A stretch of DNA of 64,000 nt, from contig NZ_SIZW01000040.1 of assembly GCF_009866805.1 (NCBI RefSeq), positions 558,001 through 622,000 on the forward strand, in the 5' to 3' direction. Numbering within the stretch: the stretch's first letter is position 1; the number at the start of each line of letters is the position of its first letter. The stretch comes from Schauerella aestuarii. GTDB lineage: Bacteria; Pseudomonadota; Gammaproteobacteria; Burkholderiales; Burkholderiaceae_B. Made by a program: the position numbers and the translations under genes. The notes beneath the pieces are model-generated. The model worked only from the letters and a program-made list of their open reading frames with translations, did no database searches and was not told where the DNA came from. This document shows positions 1-8,783 of the stretch, in pieces.

Positions 1-1745
1 GTGGCCGCACCAACCTTTGCTACAACGCGGTCGATCGCTGGCTCGAGACGCGCGCCGATGAGCGCGCACTGGTCTGGGTCTCCACCGAGGTCGATCAGAC
101 GCGCGAATTCACGGTCCGTCAGTTGTACGACGAAGTCAACGCGGTGGCCGCCGTGTTGCGTGAAACAGGCGTGGAGCAGGGCGATCGGGTTCTGATCTAT
201 ATGCCAATGGTGCCTGAGGCCGTGTTCACCATGTTGGCGTGCGCCAGGCTCGGGGCGATTCATTCGGTGGTGTTTGGCGGGTTTGCATCGGTCAATCTGG
301 CGCAGCGCATCGACGATGCTGCACCGAAGGTCATCGTATCCGCCGACGCGGGCTCGCGCGGCGGCAAGGTGGTGGCTTACAAGCCGCTGCTCGATCGCGC
401 GTTGACGCTGGCCCGCCATCCGCCCACCCGCACGCTGATCCTCGATCGCGGTCTGGCACCCATGCAGACCGACCCCGCACGCGACATTGACTATGCCGAA
501 GCGCGCGCGCGTCATGCGGGCGCCGAAGTGCCGGTCGTCTGGATGGAATCGACTGCGCCCAGCTATATCCTCTACACGTCGGGTACTACCGGCACACCCA
601 AGGGCGTGCAGCGCGACATCGGCGGGTATGCGGTCGCCCTGGCGTCATCGATGGCATACATCTTCGATGGCAAGCCGGGCGAGACCTTTTTCTGCACGAG
701 CGACATCGGTTGGGTGGTCGGCCACTCCTATATTGTCTACGGCCCATTGATCGGCGGCCAGACCACCGTGCTGTATGAAGGCACGCCGGTGCGTCCCGAT
801 GGAGCGATCCTCTGGCGGCTGATCGAGCAGTACAAGGTCAATACCCTGTTTTCGGCGCCGACCGCGATTCGCGTGCTCAAAAAGCAGGATCCCGCATTGC
901 TCAAGCAGCACGATCTGACATCGCTGCGCGCGATCTACCTGGCGGGCGAGCCGCTGGATGAACCCACGGCGCAGTGGGTGGCCGACAGCCTGGGCAAGCC
1001 CGTTATCGACAATTACTGGCAGACCGAGAGCGGTTGGCCGATATTGGCCGCACAACCCGGCGTCGAGCGCGTGCCGACGAAATTCGGCAGCCCGTCGTTT
1101 CCGGTGTATGGCTTTGACGTGCGTATCGTCGATGAGGCCACGGGTGAAGATATGGGCCCGGATGAAAAGGGCGTGGTCGCCATCGTTCCGCCATTGCCGC
1201 CGGGTGCGATGACCACCATCTGGGGCAACGATGCCCGTTTCGTGGAGACCTATTTCACGAGCGTGCCCAATCGGCAGGTCTATTCGACGTTCGACTGGGG
1301 CCGCCGCGACGCAGACGGCTATTACTTTATCCTCGGTCGTACCGACGACGTCATCAACGTGGCCGGACACCGCCTGGGCACGCGCGAGATCGAGGAGTCG
1401 ATCAGCAGCCACGCAGGGGTGGCCGAATGCGCAGTGGTCGGGGTGGCCGATGCGATCAAAGGGCAAACCGCCGTGGCCTTCGTCGTGCTTAAGTCCGCAC
1501 AGGTGGGCGAGCCGGGCCCTGCAGCCGACGCCTTGCGGCGCGAGATGCTGGCCGTGGTGGACGATCAACTGGGTGCGATTGCGCGTCCGTCTGCGCTACG
1601 ATTCGTGCAGGCCTTGCCCAAGACGCGCTCGGGCAAGGTTTTGCGCCGTGCGATCGTGGCGATTTGCGAGGGCCGCGAAACCGGCGACCTCACTACCATC
1701 GAAGATCCTTCAACGCTCGACCAGATCAAGGACAGCCTTCAATGA
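1..1745 (+). CDS. prpE: propionate--CoA ligase PrpE, 3' part (start lies before the window)
   Basis: AMP-forming acyl-CoA synthetase that activates propionate to propionyl-CoA, normally feeding the methylcitrate cycle. The reading frame is open from base 3, where the peptide begins GRTNLCYNAVDRWL, a segment found near the N-terminus of PrpE, so perhaps 40-50 residues are missing. Visible motifs are the P-loop-like YTSGTTGTPKGV followed by QRDIGGYAVAL, which favours PrpE over acetyl-CoA synthetase, the adenylate motif DNYWQTESGWP, and the C-terminal KTRSGKVLRR whose Lys (codon 1635-1637) is the catalytic and acetylation-regulated residue of the family. The stop overlaps the next start (ATGA), so the MFS gene is translationally coupled. 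The ATG at 123 is an internal methionine. Sure of the family; prpE over acsA is inferred from motif wording. Confidence 0.9.
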   Translation, partial: GRTNLCYNAVDRWLETRADERALVWVSTEVDQTREFTVRQLYDEVNAVAAVLRETGVEQGDRVLIYMPMVPEAVFTMLACARLGAIHSVVFGGFASVNLAQRIDDAAPKVIVSADAGSRGGKVVAYKPLLDRALTLARHPPTRTLILDRGLAPMQTDPARDIDYAEARARHAGAEVPVVWMESTAPSYILYTSGTTGTPKGVQRDIGGYAVALASSMAYIFDGKPGETFFCTSDIGWVVGHSYIVYGPLIGGQTTVLYEGTPVRPDGAILWRLIEQYKVNTLFSAPTAIRVLKKQDPALLKQHDLTSLRAIYLAGEPLDEPTAQWVADSLGKPVIDNYWQTESGWPILAAQPGVERVPTKFGSPSFPVYGFDVRIVDEATGEDMGPDEKGVVAIVPPLPPGAMTTIWGNDARFVETYFTSVPNRQVYSTFDWGRRDADGYYFILGRTDDVINVAGHRLGTREIEESISSHAGVAECAVVGVADAIKGQTAVAFVVLKSAQVGEPGPAADALRREMLAVVDDQLGAIARPSALRFVQALPKTRSGKVLRRAIVAICEGRETGDLTTIEDPSTLDQIKDSLQ

Positions 1746-3082
1746 GCGTTCGATTGCCGGATGTCGCCGCGCACCTGAATCCGGGCGTGCGGCGCCGGGA
1801 ACTCTGGGCCTGGGCAATGTACGACTTTGCCAATTCGGGCTACACCACCGTCATTCTCACGGCGGTCTTCAGCACTTATTTCGTCGGCGTGGTAGCCGGC
1901 AATGCGCCCTGGGGCACGTTGGCGTGGACGAGCGCGCTGTCGGTATCGTATCTCGCCGTCATGCTCACCATGCCCACCCTCGGGGCGCGGGCAGACGCGC
2001 GCGGCGCCAAGCGCCGGCTGCTGTTTACCAGCACGATCGGCTGCATCCTCGCCACGGCGGTGATGTCGCAGGCGGGGCCGGGCACGATCGTGCTCGCGCT
2101 GGGGGCGCTGATCGTCTCCAATTACTGCTATTGCGTGGGTGAATCGGTGGTCGCGGCCTTCCTGCCCGAGTTGGCGCGGCCCAAGTCCATGGGGCGGGTA
2201 TCGGGCTGGGGCTGGGGCTTCGGTTATTTCGGCGGCATGCTGACGTTGGGGATTTCACTGGCGATCGTCACCGCCGGGATGGCGCGCGGCTGGTCGGCAG
2301 AAGGGTATGTGCCCTGGGTCATCGCCGTGACCTGCGTGGTGTTCGCGCTTGCGGCCCTGCCGTCGTTCCTGCTTTTGCGTGAGCGGGCCCGGCCCCAATC
2401 CCGCACGCAGGTGCCGGTGCACCTGCTGCGGCAACTCGCCCACGCGTGGCGCGATACCGGCGTGCATTACCCCGAATTTCGTCGGCTTTTGATGTGCGGG
2501 GCCTGCTACCAGGCCGGGATTTCCGTCGTCATCACCCTGGCCGCGGTTTACGCCGAGCAGGCGATGGGATTCAAAACGCCGCAGATCATGCTGTTGATCT
2601 TCCTGGTGAATATCGCGGCCGCGGCGGGGGCGTTCGCGTTCGGTCATCTGCAGGATCGCATCGGCCACCGCCCCGCGCTGGCTGTCACGCTGTGCGGCTG
2701 GATCGTCATGGTGCTGGTGGCGTATGCCGCGACCACGCCATCGGTGTTCTGGGTGGCCGCGGCGCTGGCGGGATTGTGCATGGGCTCGAGCCAAAGCGCC
2801 GGTCGTGCCCTCACCGGCGCCTTGGCTCCCGCCAACCGGCTCGCCGAATTTTTCGCGCTCTGGACGTTTGCGGTGCAACTCGCCGCCGTCGTGGGGCCGC
2901 TCAGCTACGGCCTGGTCACCTGGATGACGCATGGCGATCATCGCACCGCCATTTTGGCAACGGGACTGTTTTTCGTGGGCGGACTGGTGTTGCTGGCGCG
3001 GGTTGATGTGGTGCGCGGCATCGCCCGGCGCGACGCTGCCGGTGCGGCAGAGGGGACCGCAGCGCAGCCCGTGACGGCATGA
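1742..3082 (+). CDS. MFS transporter, UMF1 / Atg22-like family
   Basis: Inner-membrane transporter of 446 residues with about 12 hydrophobic segments. The N-terminal WAWAMYDFANSGY stretch is characteristic of the UMF1/Vps Atg22-like branch of the major facilitator superfamily. GARADARGAKRR falls at the loop between helices 2 and 3, where MFS proteins carry their signature. The substrate is unknown. The start is the ATG overlapping the prpE stop by 4 bases, with AAGGA 8 bases upstream inside prpE; a longer in-frame reading upstream is only the prpE shadow. The overlap suggests co-expression with prpE and perhaps transport of a short-chain acid or related compound, but that is inference. A bidirectional terminator follows about 100 bases downstream. 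Confidence 0.85.
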   Translation: MSVRLPDVAAHLNPGVRRRELWAWAMYDFANSGYTTVILTAVFSTYFVGVVAGNAPWGTLAWTSALSVSYLAVMLTMPTLGARADARGAKRRLLFTSTIGCILATAVMSQAGPGTIVLALGALIVSNYCYCVGESVVAAFLPELARPKSMGRVSGWGWGFGYFGGMLTLGISLAIVTAGMARGWSAEGYVPWVIAVTCVVFALAALPSFLLLRERARPQSRTQVPVHLLRQLAHAWRDTGVHYPEFRRLLMCGACYQAGISVVITLAAVYAEQAMGFKTPQIMLLIFLVNIAAAAGAFAFGHLQDRIGHRPALAVTLCGWIVMVLVAYAATTPSVFWVAAALAGLCMGSSQSAGRALTGALAPANRLAEFFALWTFAVQLAAVVGPLSYGLVTWMTHGDHRTAILATGLFFVGGLVLLARVDVVRGIARRDAAGAAEGTAAQPVTA

Positions 3083-3183
3083 CCGCGGCGTCGCGAGCAA
3101 GCGATCGAACCTGCGCACGGCGGTGCAAGATCGATTGGCGCTTCGTCGCTTGACGGCATTCCCGGCACACCAATGGCGAAACA

Positions 3184-3210
3184 AAAAAAGGAACCGCAAG
3201 GTTCCTTTTT
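3184..3210. terminator. bidirectional intrinsic terminator between the MFS gene and bamD
   Basis: Perfect hairpin with arms 3190-3195 (GGAACC) and 3200-3205 (GGTTCC) and loop GCAA. It is flanked by an A-run on the left and a T-run on the right, so it can stop transcription from both converging genes. Confidence 0.9.
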
Positions 3211-3280
3211 CATGTGCCGGACGATTCGAGTTTGGTATGCATCACGGCGAGCCGGCTTGCCGGTCGCCTTGCCGCACCGC

Positions 3281-4126
3281 TTACAGCCAGCGTTTCGGGC
3301 TGTACCACTTTTCCTTCGATCGGAAGCCGTCCTGGCGGATGGTGCTGTTGGGGAAGTTCTGTTTGAGCACCCGGTCGGCATCGTCGCGCAGTTTGGTCAT
3401 GCCCAGCTTATCGTACGAAATCATCATCACGTACAGCGCCTGCTCGTTGGCGGCGACGCCTTCGAAGTCGGTGATCACGATCTGGGCACGGTTGGCCGCC
3501 GCCACGTATGCGCCGCGCTCGTAGTAATAGCGTGCGACGTACACCTCGTTCATGGCGATCGTGTTCACCAGCCAGTTCATGCGCTGCTGCGAATCGGGCG
3601 CGTACTTGCTGTCCGGAAAGCGCTTGATCAGCTCGGCGAAGGCATCGTACGAAGCCCGCAAACCCTTCGGATCGCGCTCGGCCGGATCCTGACCGGTAAC
3701 GTTGGTCATGAAGGCGCTGGCGGGCGTGAAGTTGATCAGACCCTTCAGATACAGCACGTAATCGGTGCCGGGATGGTTGGGGTATTGCTGTTGGAAGCGG
3801 TCGATGGCAGCCAATGCCTGCTCGTTTTCGCCGTCTTTCCAGTTGACGTAGGCGAGTTCGATCAAGGCTTGTTGGGCGTAGACGCCGAACGGGTAACGGC
3901 TTTCGATGGCGGTCAGGCGATCGCGCGCGTTGTTCCAGCCGCCGGAATTGATTTCTTCCTTGGCATCGGCATAGAGTTGTTCGGCGCTCCAACCTGCGGT
4001 CGGGTCGACCTTGGCACCCGATGTGCCGCAGCCGGAGATCAGCAGGGCGGTCAGCATCGCCATGACCAGCCAAAGCAGCGACCCGCGGGACCGGGCAATC
4101 GATGGAGCAGCACTCAGGTAAATCAC
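3281..4126 (-). CDS. bamD: outer membrane protein assembly factor BamD (lipoprotein)
   Basis: Essential lipoprotein of the BAM complex that inserts beta-barrel proteins into the outer membrane. It has a hydrophobic signal ending in the lipobox LLISGC, then tetratricopeptide-type helices with typical family segments (YPFGVYAQQALIELAY, FPDSKYAPDSQQRMNWL). The C-terminal KEKWYSPKRWL is also family-like. The usual start would be the ATG at 4150, but a GTG at 4126 has AAGGA (minus strand, 4135-4139) at an 8-base spacing. A strong -10 (TATAAT, 4161-4166) would place the transcript start at or just after 4150, so I chose GTG 4126 (281 residues; 289 from 4150). Identity is certain and the start is inferred. 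The gene is divergent from rluD, a common arrangement in proteobacteria. Confidence 0.93.
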   Translation of the reverse strand: MIYLSAAPSIARSRGSLLWLVMAMLTALLISGCGTSGAKVDPTAGWSAEQLYADAKEEINSGGWNNARDRLTAIESRYPFGVYAQQALIELAYVNWKDGENEQALAAIDRFQQQYPNHPGTDYVLYLKGLINFTPASAFMTNVTGQDPAERDPKGLRASYDAFAELIKRFPDSKYAPDSQQRMNWLVNTIAMNEVYVARYYYERGAYVAAANRAQIVITDFEGVAANEQALYVMMISYDKLGMTKLRDDADRVLKQNFPNSTIRQDGFRSKEKWYSPKRWL

Positions 4127-4160
4127 GGGTTGTATCCTTGGTGTTAGCATGGCAAAGACG

Positions 4161-4169
4161 ATTATATGA
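4161..4169. promoter_or_regulatory. overlapping opposed -10 elements for bamD (-) and rluD (+)
   Basis: Plus-strand bases 4161-4169 read ATTATATGA. On the minus strand 4161-4166 is a perfect TATAAT about 10 bases before the first bamD ATG. On the plus strand 4164-4169 is TATGAT, 9 bases before the rluD ATG. The -35 elements are not convincing on either side. If both are used, the two polymerases exclude each other. Confidence 0.5.
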
Positions 4170-4178
4170 TTAGTCTCC

Positions 4179-5144
4179 ATGCCTGATATAGCCGACAGCG
4201 AAGAAGCGCTGCACGACGACGACCCCCAGATATTACGCGTTCCTTTCGAACAGGCGGCTGACCGCCTCGATAAGGTGCTCGCCTGCCTGCTGCCCGAGCA
4301 CTCGCGCAGCCGGTTGCAAGGGTGGATTACCTCCGGACACGTGCATGTCAATGGCGCGGTCGCCAAGATCCGCCAGACCGTCGGGCCCGACGATGTGCTG
4401 ACCGTATGGGCGCAGCCCGCGCCCGAAAGTCTGGCGTTTCAGCCCGAACCCATCGACTTCGGCGTCATTGCCGATAGCCCCGATTGGATCGTGGTCGACA
4501 AGCCGGCCGGTCTGGTGACCCATCCCGGCGCCGGCAACTGGCAAGGCACTTTGCTCAACGGGTTGCTGCACCGGTATCCCGAGCTGGCACATGTGGCGCG
4601 GGCCGGTATCGTGCACCGGCTCGACAAGGACACCTCGGGGTTGATGGTGGTTGCGCGCAACGAGCGCGCCCAAACGCATCTCGTGCGTCAATTGCAAGCC
4701 CGCACGATGGGGCGTCGCTACATCGCGCTGGCCCACGGCACCGTACGCGCCCCGGGCAAAGTCGAACTGGCCATTGGCCGCGATCACCGGGTGCCGGTGC
4801 GCATGGCGGTCGAGCGGCCGATCGCACCCAAGCCTGCGGTCACTCATTACCGGCCGATGCGTCGCGGCACGCTCGACGGCGCCACCGTGAGCGAAGTGGA
4901 ATGCAAGCTTGAAACCGGCCGCACCCATCAGATCCGCGTGCACATGGCCAGCCTGGGCCACCCCCTGGTGGCCGACACGCTTTACGGCGGGCGGCTTGCG
5001 GGCGGCGCCACCCGGCAGATGCTGCATGCGCGCGCGCTCCATTTCGACGATCCGGGCGGCGGTGGCGAGGTTGAGTGGACGGCCGAAATTCCAGCCGATA
5101 TGGCGGGCGTCATGCAGCAGATTGACTGGGAACCGGCGGCATGA
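4179..5144 (+). CDS. rluD: 23S rRNA pseudouridine synthase RluD
   Basis: Makes pseudouridines in helix 69 of 23S rRNA (positions 1911, 1915, 1917 in E. coli). The 321-residue protein has an N-terminal S4 RNA-binding domain (about residues 18-75) and the RluA-family catalytic domain. The signature HRLDKDTSGL has catalytic Asp149. GRTHQIRVHMASLGHPLVAD, the conserved C-terminal family motif, is present. There is no Shine-Dalgarno sequence before the ATG, and the nearest -10 would start the transcript a few bases upstream, so translation may be near leaderless. The stop overlaps pgeF by 4 bases. The pairing rluD-pgeF next to bamD is a conserved neighbourhood. Confidence 0.95.
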   Translation: MPDIADSEEALHDDDPQILRVPFEQAADRLDKVLACLLPEHSRSRLQGWITSGHVHVNGAVAKIRQTVGPDDVLTVWAQPAPESLAFQPEPIDFGVIADSPDWIVVDKPAGLVTHPGAGNWQGTLLNGLLHRYPELAHVARAGIVHRLDKDTSGLMVVARNERAQTHLVRQLQARTMGRRYIALAHGTVRAPGKVELAIGRDHRVPVRMAVERPIAPKPAVTHYRPMRRGTLDGATVSEVECKLETGRTHQIRVHMASLGHPLVADTLYGGRLAGGATRQMLHARALHFDDPGGGGEVEWTAEIPADMAGVMQQIDWEPAA

Positions 5145-6040
5145 GCGAGCGCCGTTCGCGCGATGACTTGACCGCCCCGCATCATCCGGCAGGTCATCCG
5201 ACGGCAGCGTCGAAGGATCGTGCGGTGGGCGCTGGCGATCTGGCCGGACCCGCCTGGCCGGGTCTGACCATCTTCACAACGGGCCGCGACGGCGGCGTCA
5301 GCAAACCGCCTTACGACAGCTTCAATGTGGGCGCGCATGTGGGCGACGCGGCCGATGCCGTGGCCGCCAATCGCCTGGCGCTGCGCCAGCGTTTGCCGGG
5401 CGAGCCGCTGTGGCTCGAACAGGTGCACGGCGTTGCCGTCGTCGATGCCGATGAGGCTGGCGGCGACGCTGCAGGGAATGCAGCGGATACCGCAACCCCG
5501 CGCACCGCCGTGCCGACGGCCGACGCGGCGTTCACGCGCACGCCCGGTCGCGTGCTCGCCATCATGACTGCGGATTGCCTGCCCGTGGTGATCGCTGCAA
5601 CCGACGGCAGCATCGTCGGCGCCGCCCATGCAGGATGGCGCGGCCTGGCTGCCGGCGTGCTCGAGGCGCTGTTGGCCGCTATGCGCGACGCGGCGCCACA
5701 TGCGCCTGGTTGGCGTGCCTGGATCGGTCCGGCCATCGGCCCCGATGTGTTCGAGGTGGGCGACGACGTGCGATCGGCATTCGTTGCGCCGCCCGATCAG
5801 GCGATCCCGCCCGACGTGTCCGCAGCGGCGCAATTGGCGTTTGCATCCAAGCCCGACGCACCTGGCAAATGGCTCGCCGATCTGCCGTTATTGGCCGCGC
5901 AACGGCTCCAGCGCGCGGGCGTTGCCGCAATCTTGCAGAGCGGCGCGTGCACGGTGACCGACCGGGCGCGGTTCTTTTCGTATCGTCGCGATGGACAGTG
6001 CGGGCGCATGGTGACGCTTGCCTGGCGCACTCACCCTTGA
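5141..6040 (+). CDS. pgeF: YfiH/PgeF family laccase-domain protein (peptidoglycan editing factor)
   Basis: Member of the YfiH family (multicopper polyphenol oxidase domain, PF02578). In E. coli the protein (PgeF) removes wrongly incorporated L-Ser from peptidoglycan precursors; homologues also bind zinc or copper and act on purine nucleosides. The 299-residue protein shows GRDGGVSKPPYDSFNVG near the N-terminus, TADCLPVV, and AAHAGWRGLAAGV, which together carry the conserved Cys and His of the metal/active site, plus the C-terminal CTVTDRARFFSYRRDG block. A low-complexity Ala-rich insert sits at about residues 110-125. It overlaps rluD by 4 bases and is translationally coupled. Family assignment is sure; the exact substrate in this organism is not shown. 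Confidence 0.9.
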   Translation: MSERRSRDDLTAPHHPAGHPTAASKDRAVGAGDLAGPAWPGLTIFTTGRDGGVSKPPYDSFNVGAHVGDAADAVAANRLALRQRLPGEPLWLEQVHGVAVVDADEAGGDAAGNAADTATPRTAVPTADAAFTRTPGRVLAIMTADCLPVVIAATDGSIVGAAHAGWRGLAAGVLEALLAAMRDAAPHAPGWRAWIGPAIGPDVFEVGDDVRSAFVAPPDQAIPPDVSAAAQLAFASKPDAPGKWLADLPLLAAQRLQRAGVAAILQSGACTVTDRARFFSYRRDGQCGRMVTLAWRTHP

Positions 6041-6212
6041 TTACCCGCATTGACACTGGCCGCACCCCCATGCACCATGATCCGCGAGACCCTGTTGGCG
6101 CGGACGACCTTTATCGGGCATGCCGCACCCCAGCCAAAAGAAGAGCGGCAGCCCACGCAGCAGCACAGCAGCTGCAATGAAGCAGCACAAGTAAGCGCAT
6201 AAGGTGTAAGTA

Positions 6213-7862
6213 GTGAACGCTCCTCAATCGAACGCCCTTCCATTTGCCATGCCCGCCGGCTCCGTTCCCTTGGCGCCCGAAGTGCTGGTGCAGATCCAAG
6301 CCGAATTCACGCGTGACTGGGAGCAGGTCACCCAGGCCGCTCGGGCAGGTACGCTTGCGCCGCCCGCCGATCGCCGTTTCGCCGGTGCCGGTTGGGAAGG
6401 CAGCCACCAGCATCTGTTGCTTGCGCATGCTTATCTGCTCTCGGCGCGTGCGATGGGCAAGATGGTGGATGCGGCCGACGTCGCCCAGCCACTGCGCGAA
6501 CGCTTGCGGTTTTCCATCATGCAGTGGGTCGATGCGCTTTCGCCGTCGAACTTTCTCGCGCTCAATCCCGAAGCCCAGCGCACCATCGTCGAAACCGCCG
6601 GCAGCGCGCTCAATAGCGGTGTCGATAATTTCCTGGCGGATGTGCGGCGCGGACGCATCACCCAAACCGACGAAACGCATTTCGAAATCGGGCGCAATGT
6701 GGGCATATCGCCCGGCAGCGTGGTGTTTGAAAATCAGCTCTTCCAACTGATTCAGTACGCGCCGACCACGCCTACGGTGCATGCCCGACCGCTCGTCGTC
6801 GTGCCGCCCAATATCAATAAGTTCTACATCCTCGATCTGCAACCGGCCAACTCTTTCGTGCGCTATGCGGTGGCCGCCGGGCACACGGTGTTTCTGGTGT
6901 CGTGGCGCAATCCGCTGCCTTCCGACGACGACGGCATCCAGCAGGCTACCTGGGGCGACTATCTCGACCAGGCCGTGCTCAAGGCGCTCGCCGTGGCGGC
7001 CGAGATCACGCGTCAGCCACAGGTCAATGCACTGGGCTTCTGCGTCGGCGGCACGATGCTGGCCTCCGCGCTGGCGCTGGCGAAGGCACGCGGCGAGTCG
7101 CCCGTGGCGGCCCTGACGCTGCTCACCACGTTGCTCGATTTTCGCGATACGGGCGTGCTCAGCGTGTTCGTCGATGAAGTGCATGCGCTCATCCGCGATC
7201 AATCGATCGGATCGGGCGGCCTGATGTGGGGCCGCGAATTGGCCACCACATTCTCGTTCCTGCGGCCCAATGAACTCGTGTGGAACTACGTCGTCGCCAA
7301 TTATCTGAAAGGCGAAACGCCGCCGGCATTCGATCTGCTGTTCTGGAATGCCGACGCGACCAATCTGCCGGGACCTTTCTTTTCCTGGTACTTCCGCAAT
7401 ACCTATCTCGAAAACAACCTGGCCATGCCGGGTAAGACGCGGGCATGCGGGCAGCCGATCGATCTCACGCGCCTGGATATGCCGGCGTATATCTTCGGCT
7501 CGCGCGAAGACCATATCGTGCCCTGGCATGCGGCGTATGCCTCCACGCAGATACTGCGCGGCCCCAAGCGTTTCGTGCTCGGCGCGTCCGGGCATATCGC
7601 CGGGGTGATCAATCCGCCTGAAAAGCAGCGCCGGCATTTCTGGACCGTCGACACGCAACCGGACGCGGCGCTTCATCTGCCCGGCAACGCCGACGACTGG
7701 ATGGCGCAGTCGGCCCAGCATCCCGGCAGTTGGTGGCCGGATTGGTCCGATTGGCTGGCGGGTCATGCGGGGCGTCGCGGACGTGCTCCGAAAGCGCAAG
7801 GCAGCGCGGCCTATCCCATTATCGAAGCGGCGCCAGGTCGGTATGTAAAAGTACGCGTTTAG
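6213..7862 (+). CDS. phaC: class I poly(3-hydroxyalkanoate) polymerase PhaC
   Basis: Polymerises (R)-3-hydroxyacyl-CoA, chiefly 3-hydroxybutyryl-CoA, into storage polyester at the granule surface. The 549-residue protein has the N-terminal PhaC domain and an alpha/beta-hydrolase core. The lipase-like box GFCVGGT contains the nucleophile Cys277; Asp433 (SREDHIVPW) and His461 (ASGHIAGV) complete the triad. It starts at GTG 6213 with AAGGTG about 6 bases upstream. It is somewhat shorter than the ~590-residue Cupriavidus enzyme, mainly at the N-terminus. phaB follows after about 95 bases and phaR after that; the usual phaA thiolase is absent from this cluster. Confidence 0.95.
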   Translation: MNAPQSNALPFAMPAGSVPLAPEVLVQIQAEFTRDWEQVTQAARAGTLAPPADRRFAGAGWEGSHQHLLLAHAYLLSARAMGKMVDAADVAQPLRERLRFSIMQWVDALSPSNFLALNPEAQRTIVETAGSALNSGVDNFLADVRRGRITQTDETHFEIGRNVGISPGSVVFENQLFQLIQYAPTTPTVHARPLVVVPPNINKFYILDLQPANSFVRYAVAAGHTVFLVSWRNPLPSDDDGIQQATWGDYLDQAVLKALAVAAEITRQPQVNALGFCVGGTMLASALALAKARGESPVAALTLLTTLLDFRDTGVLSVFVDEVHALIRDQSIGSGGLMWGRELATTFSFLRPNELVWNYVVANYLKGETPPAFDLLFWNADATNLPGPFFSWYFRNTYLENNLAMPGKTRACGQPIDLTRLDMPAYIFGSREDHIVPWHAAYASTQILRGPKRFVLGASGHIAGVINPPEKQRRHFWTVDTQPDAALHLPGNADDWMAQSAQHPGSWWPDWSDWLAGHAGRRGRAPKAQGSAAYPIIEAAPGRYVKVRV

Positions 7863-7956
7863 ATATCGGTCGGTTTGGAAAATATGCCAGTGTGCTCTGG
7901 TATGGTGTGAAACCAAGCGGGTAAGACAAAAACAGTTGCTTCATCGGAGGAACAAC

Positions 7957-8694
7957 ATGAAAGGCAAAGTAGCGTACGTGACGGGCGGTATGGGAGGCAT
8001 CGGAACCGCGATTTGCCGCCGGCTGGTCAAAGAGGGCTATCAGGTCGCCGCAGGCTGCGGGCCGAGCCGCAATTACCAGCAATGGATCGATGAGCAGGCC
8101 GCACAGGGGTACGAATTTTTTGCCTCGGTGGGCAACGTGTCCGATTGGGACTCGACGGTGGAAGCCTTCGATAAGGTACGTGCCGCACTGGGCCCGGTCG
8201 ATGTGCTCGTCAATAATGCGGGCATTACCCGCGACGGGTTGTTCCGCAAAATGTCGTTGGACGATTGGCGGGCGGTGATCGACACCAACTTGAACAGCCT
8301 GTTCAACGTCACCAAGCAAGTGATCGACGGTATGGTCGAACGCAATTTCGGTCGTATCATCAATATCAGCTCGGTCAACGGCCAGAAAGGGCAGTTCGGT
8401 CAAACCAACTATTCCACGGCCAAGGCCGGTATTCACGGTTTCACGATGGCGCTCGCGCAGGAAGTGGCAAGCAAGGGCGTGACCGTCAATACGATTTCGC
8501 CGGGGTATATCGGAACCGACATGGTCCGTGCCATTCGTCCCGATGTGCTCGAGAAAATCGTCGGCACCATTCCGGTTCGTCGTCTGGGTACGCCCGAAGA
8601 GATCGCGTCCATCGTGGCGTGGCTGGCTTCGGAAGAATCCGGTTTTTCGACCGGTGCCGACTTTTCGCTCAACGGCGGCCTGCATATGGGCTGA
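7957..8694 (+). CDS. phaB: acetoacetyl-CoA reductase PhaB (SDR family)
   Basis: NADPH-dependent reduction of acetoacetyl-CoA to (R)-3-hydroxybutyryl-CoA, the monomer for PhaC. It has 245 residues with the SDR nucleotide-binding motif TGGMGGIG, the NNAG motif, and the catalytic Ser with YSTAK. The phrase VNTISPGYIGTDMV is typical of PhaB/FabG-type reductases. The ATG at 7957 is preceded by CGGAGGA at good spacing. Its position between phaC and phaR fixes the function as PhaB rather than FabG. Confidence 0.94.
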   Translation: MKGKVAYVTGGMGGIGTAICRRLVKEGYQVAAGCGPSRNYQQWIDEQAAQGYEFFASVGNVSDWDSTVEAFDKVRAALGPVDVLVNNAGITRDGLFRKMSLDDWRAVIDTNLNSLFNVTKQVIDGMVERNFGRIINISSVNGQKGQFGQTNYSTAKAGIHGFTMALAQEVASKGVTVNTISPGYIGTDMVRAIRPDVLEKIVGTIPVRRLGTPEEIASIVAWLASEESGFSTGADFSLNGGLHMG

Positions 8695-8709
8695 CCGCCA
8701 CGGCGGCCA

Positions 8710-8745
8710 CCGTCTCGCAGCAGGGGAGCACGCGAGACGGTTTTC
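8710..8745 (+). terminator. intrinsic terminator after phaB
   Basis: Nine-base-pair perfect stem, CCGTCTCGC (8710-8718) with GCGAGACGG (8732-8740), a 13-base loop, followed by TTTTC. It may reduce read-through into phaR, which starts 39 bases later. Confidence 0.7.
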
Positions 8746-8783
8746 ATCACTCCTTTCGAAACGATATAGATCCTGGCGACACC

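Noticed and set aside
3173-4147. 324-codon plus-strand frame opposite bamD
   Set aside because: Begins in the bidirectional terminator and has only shadow composition.
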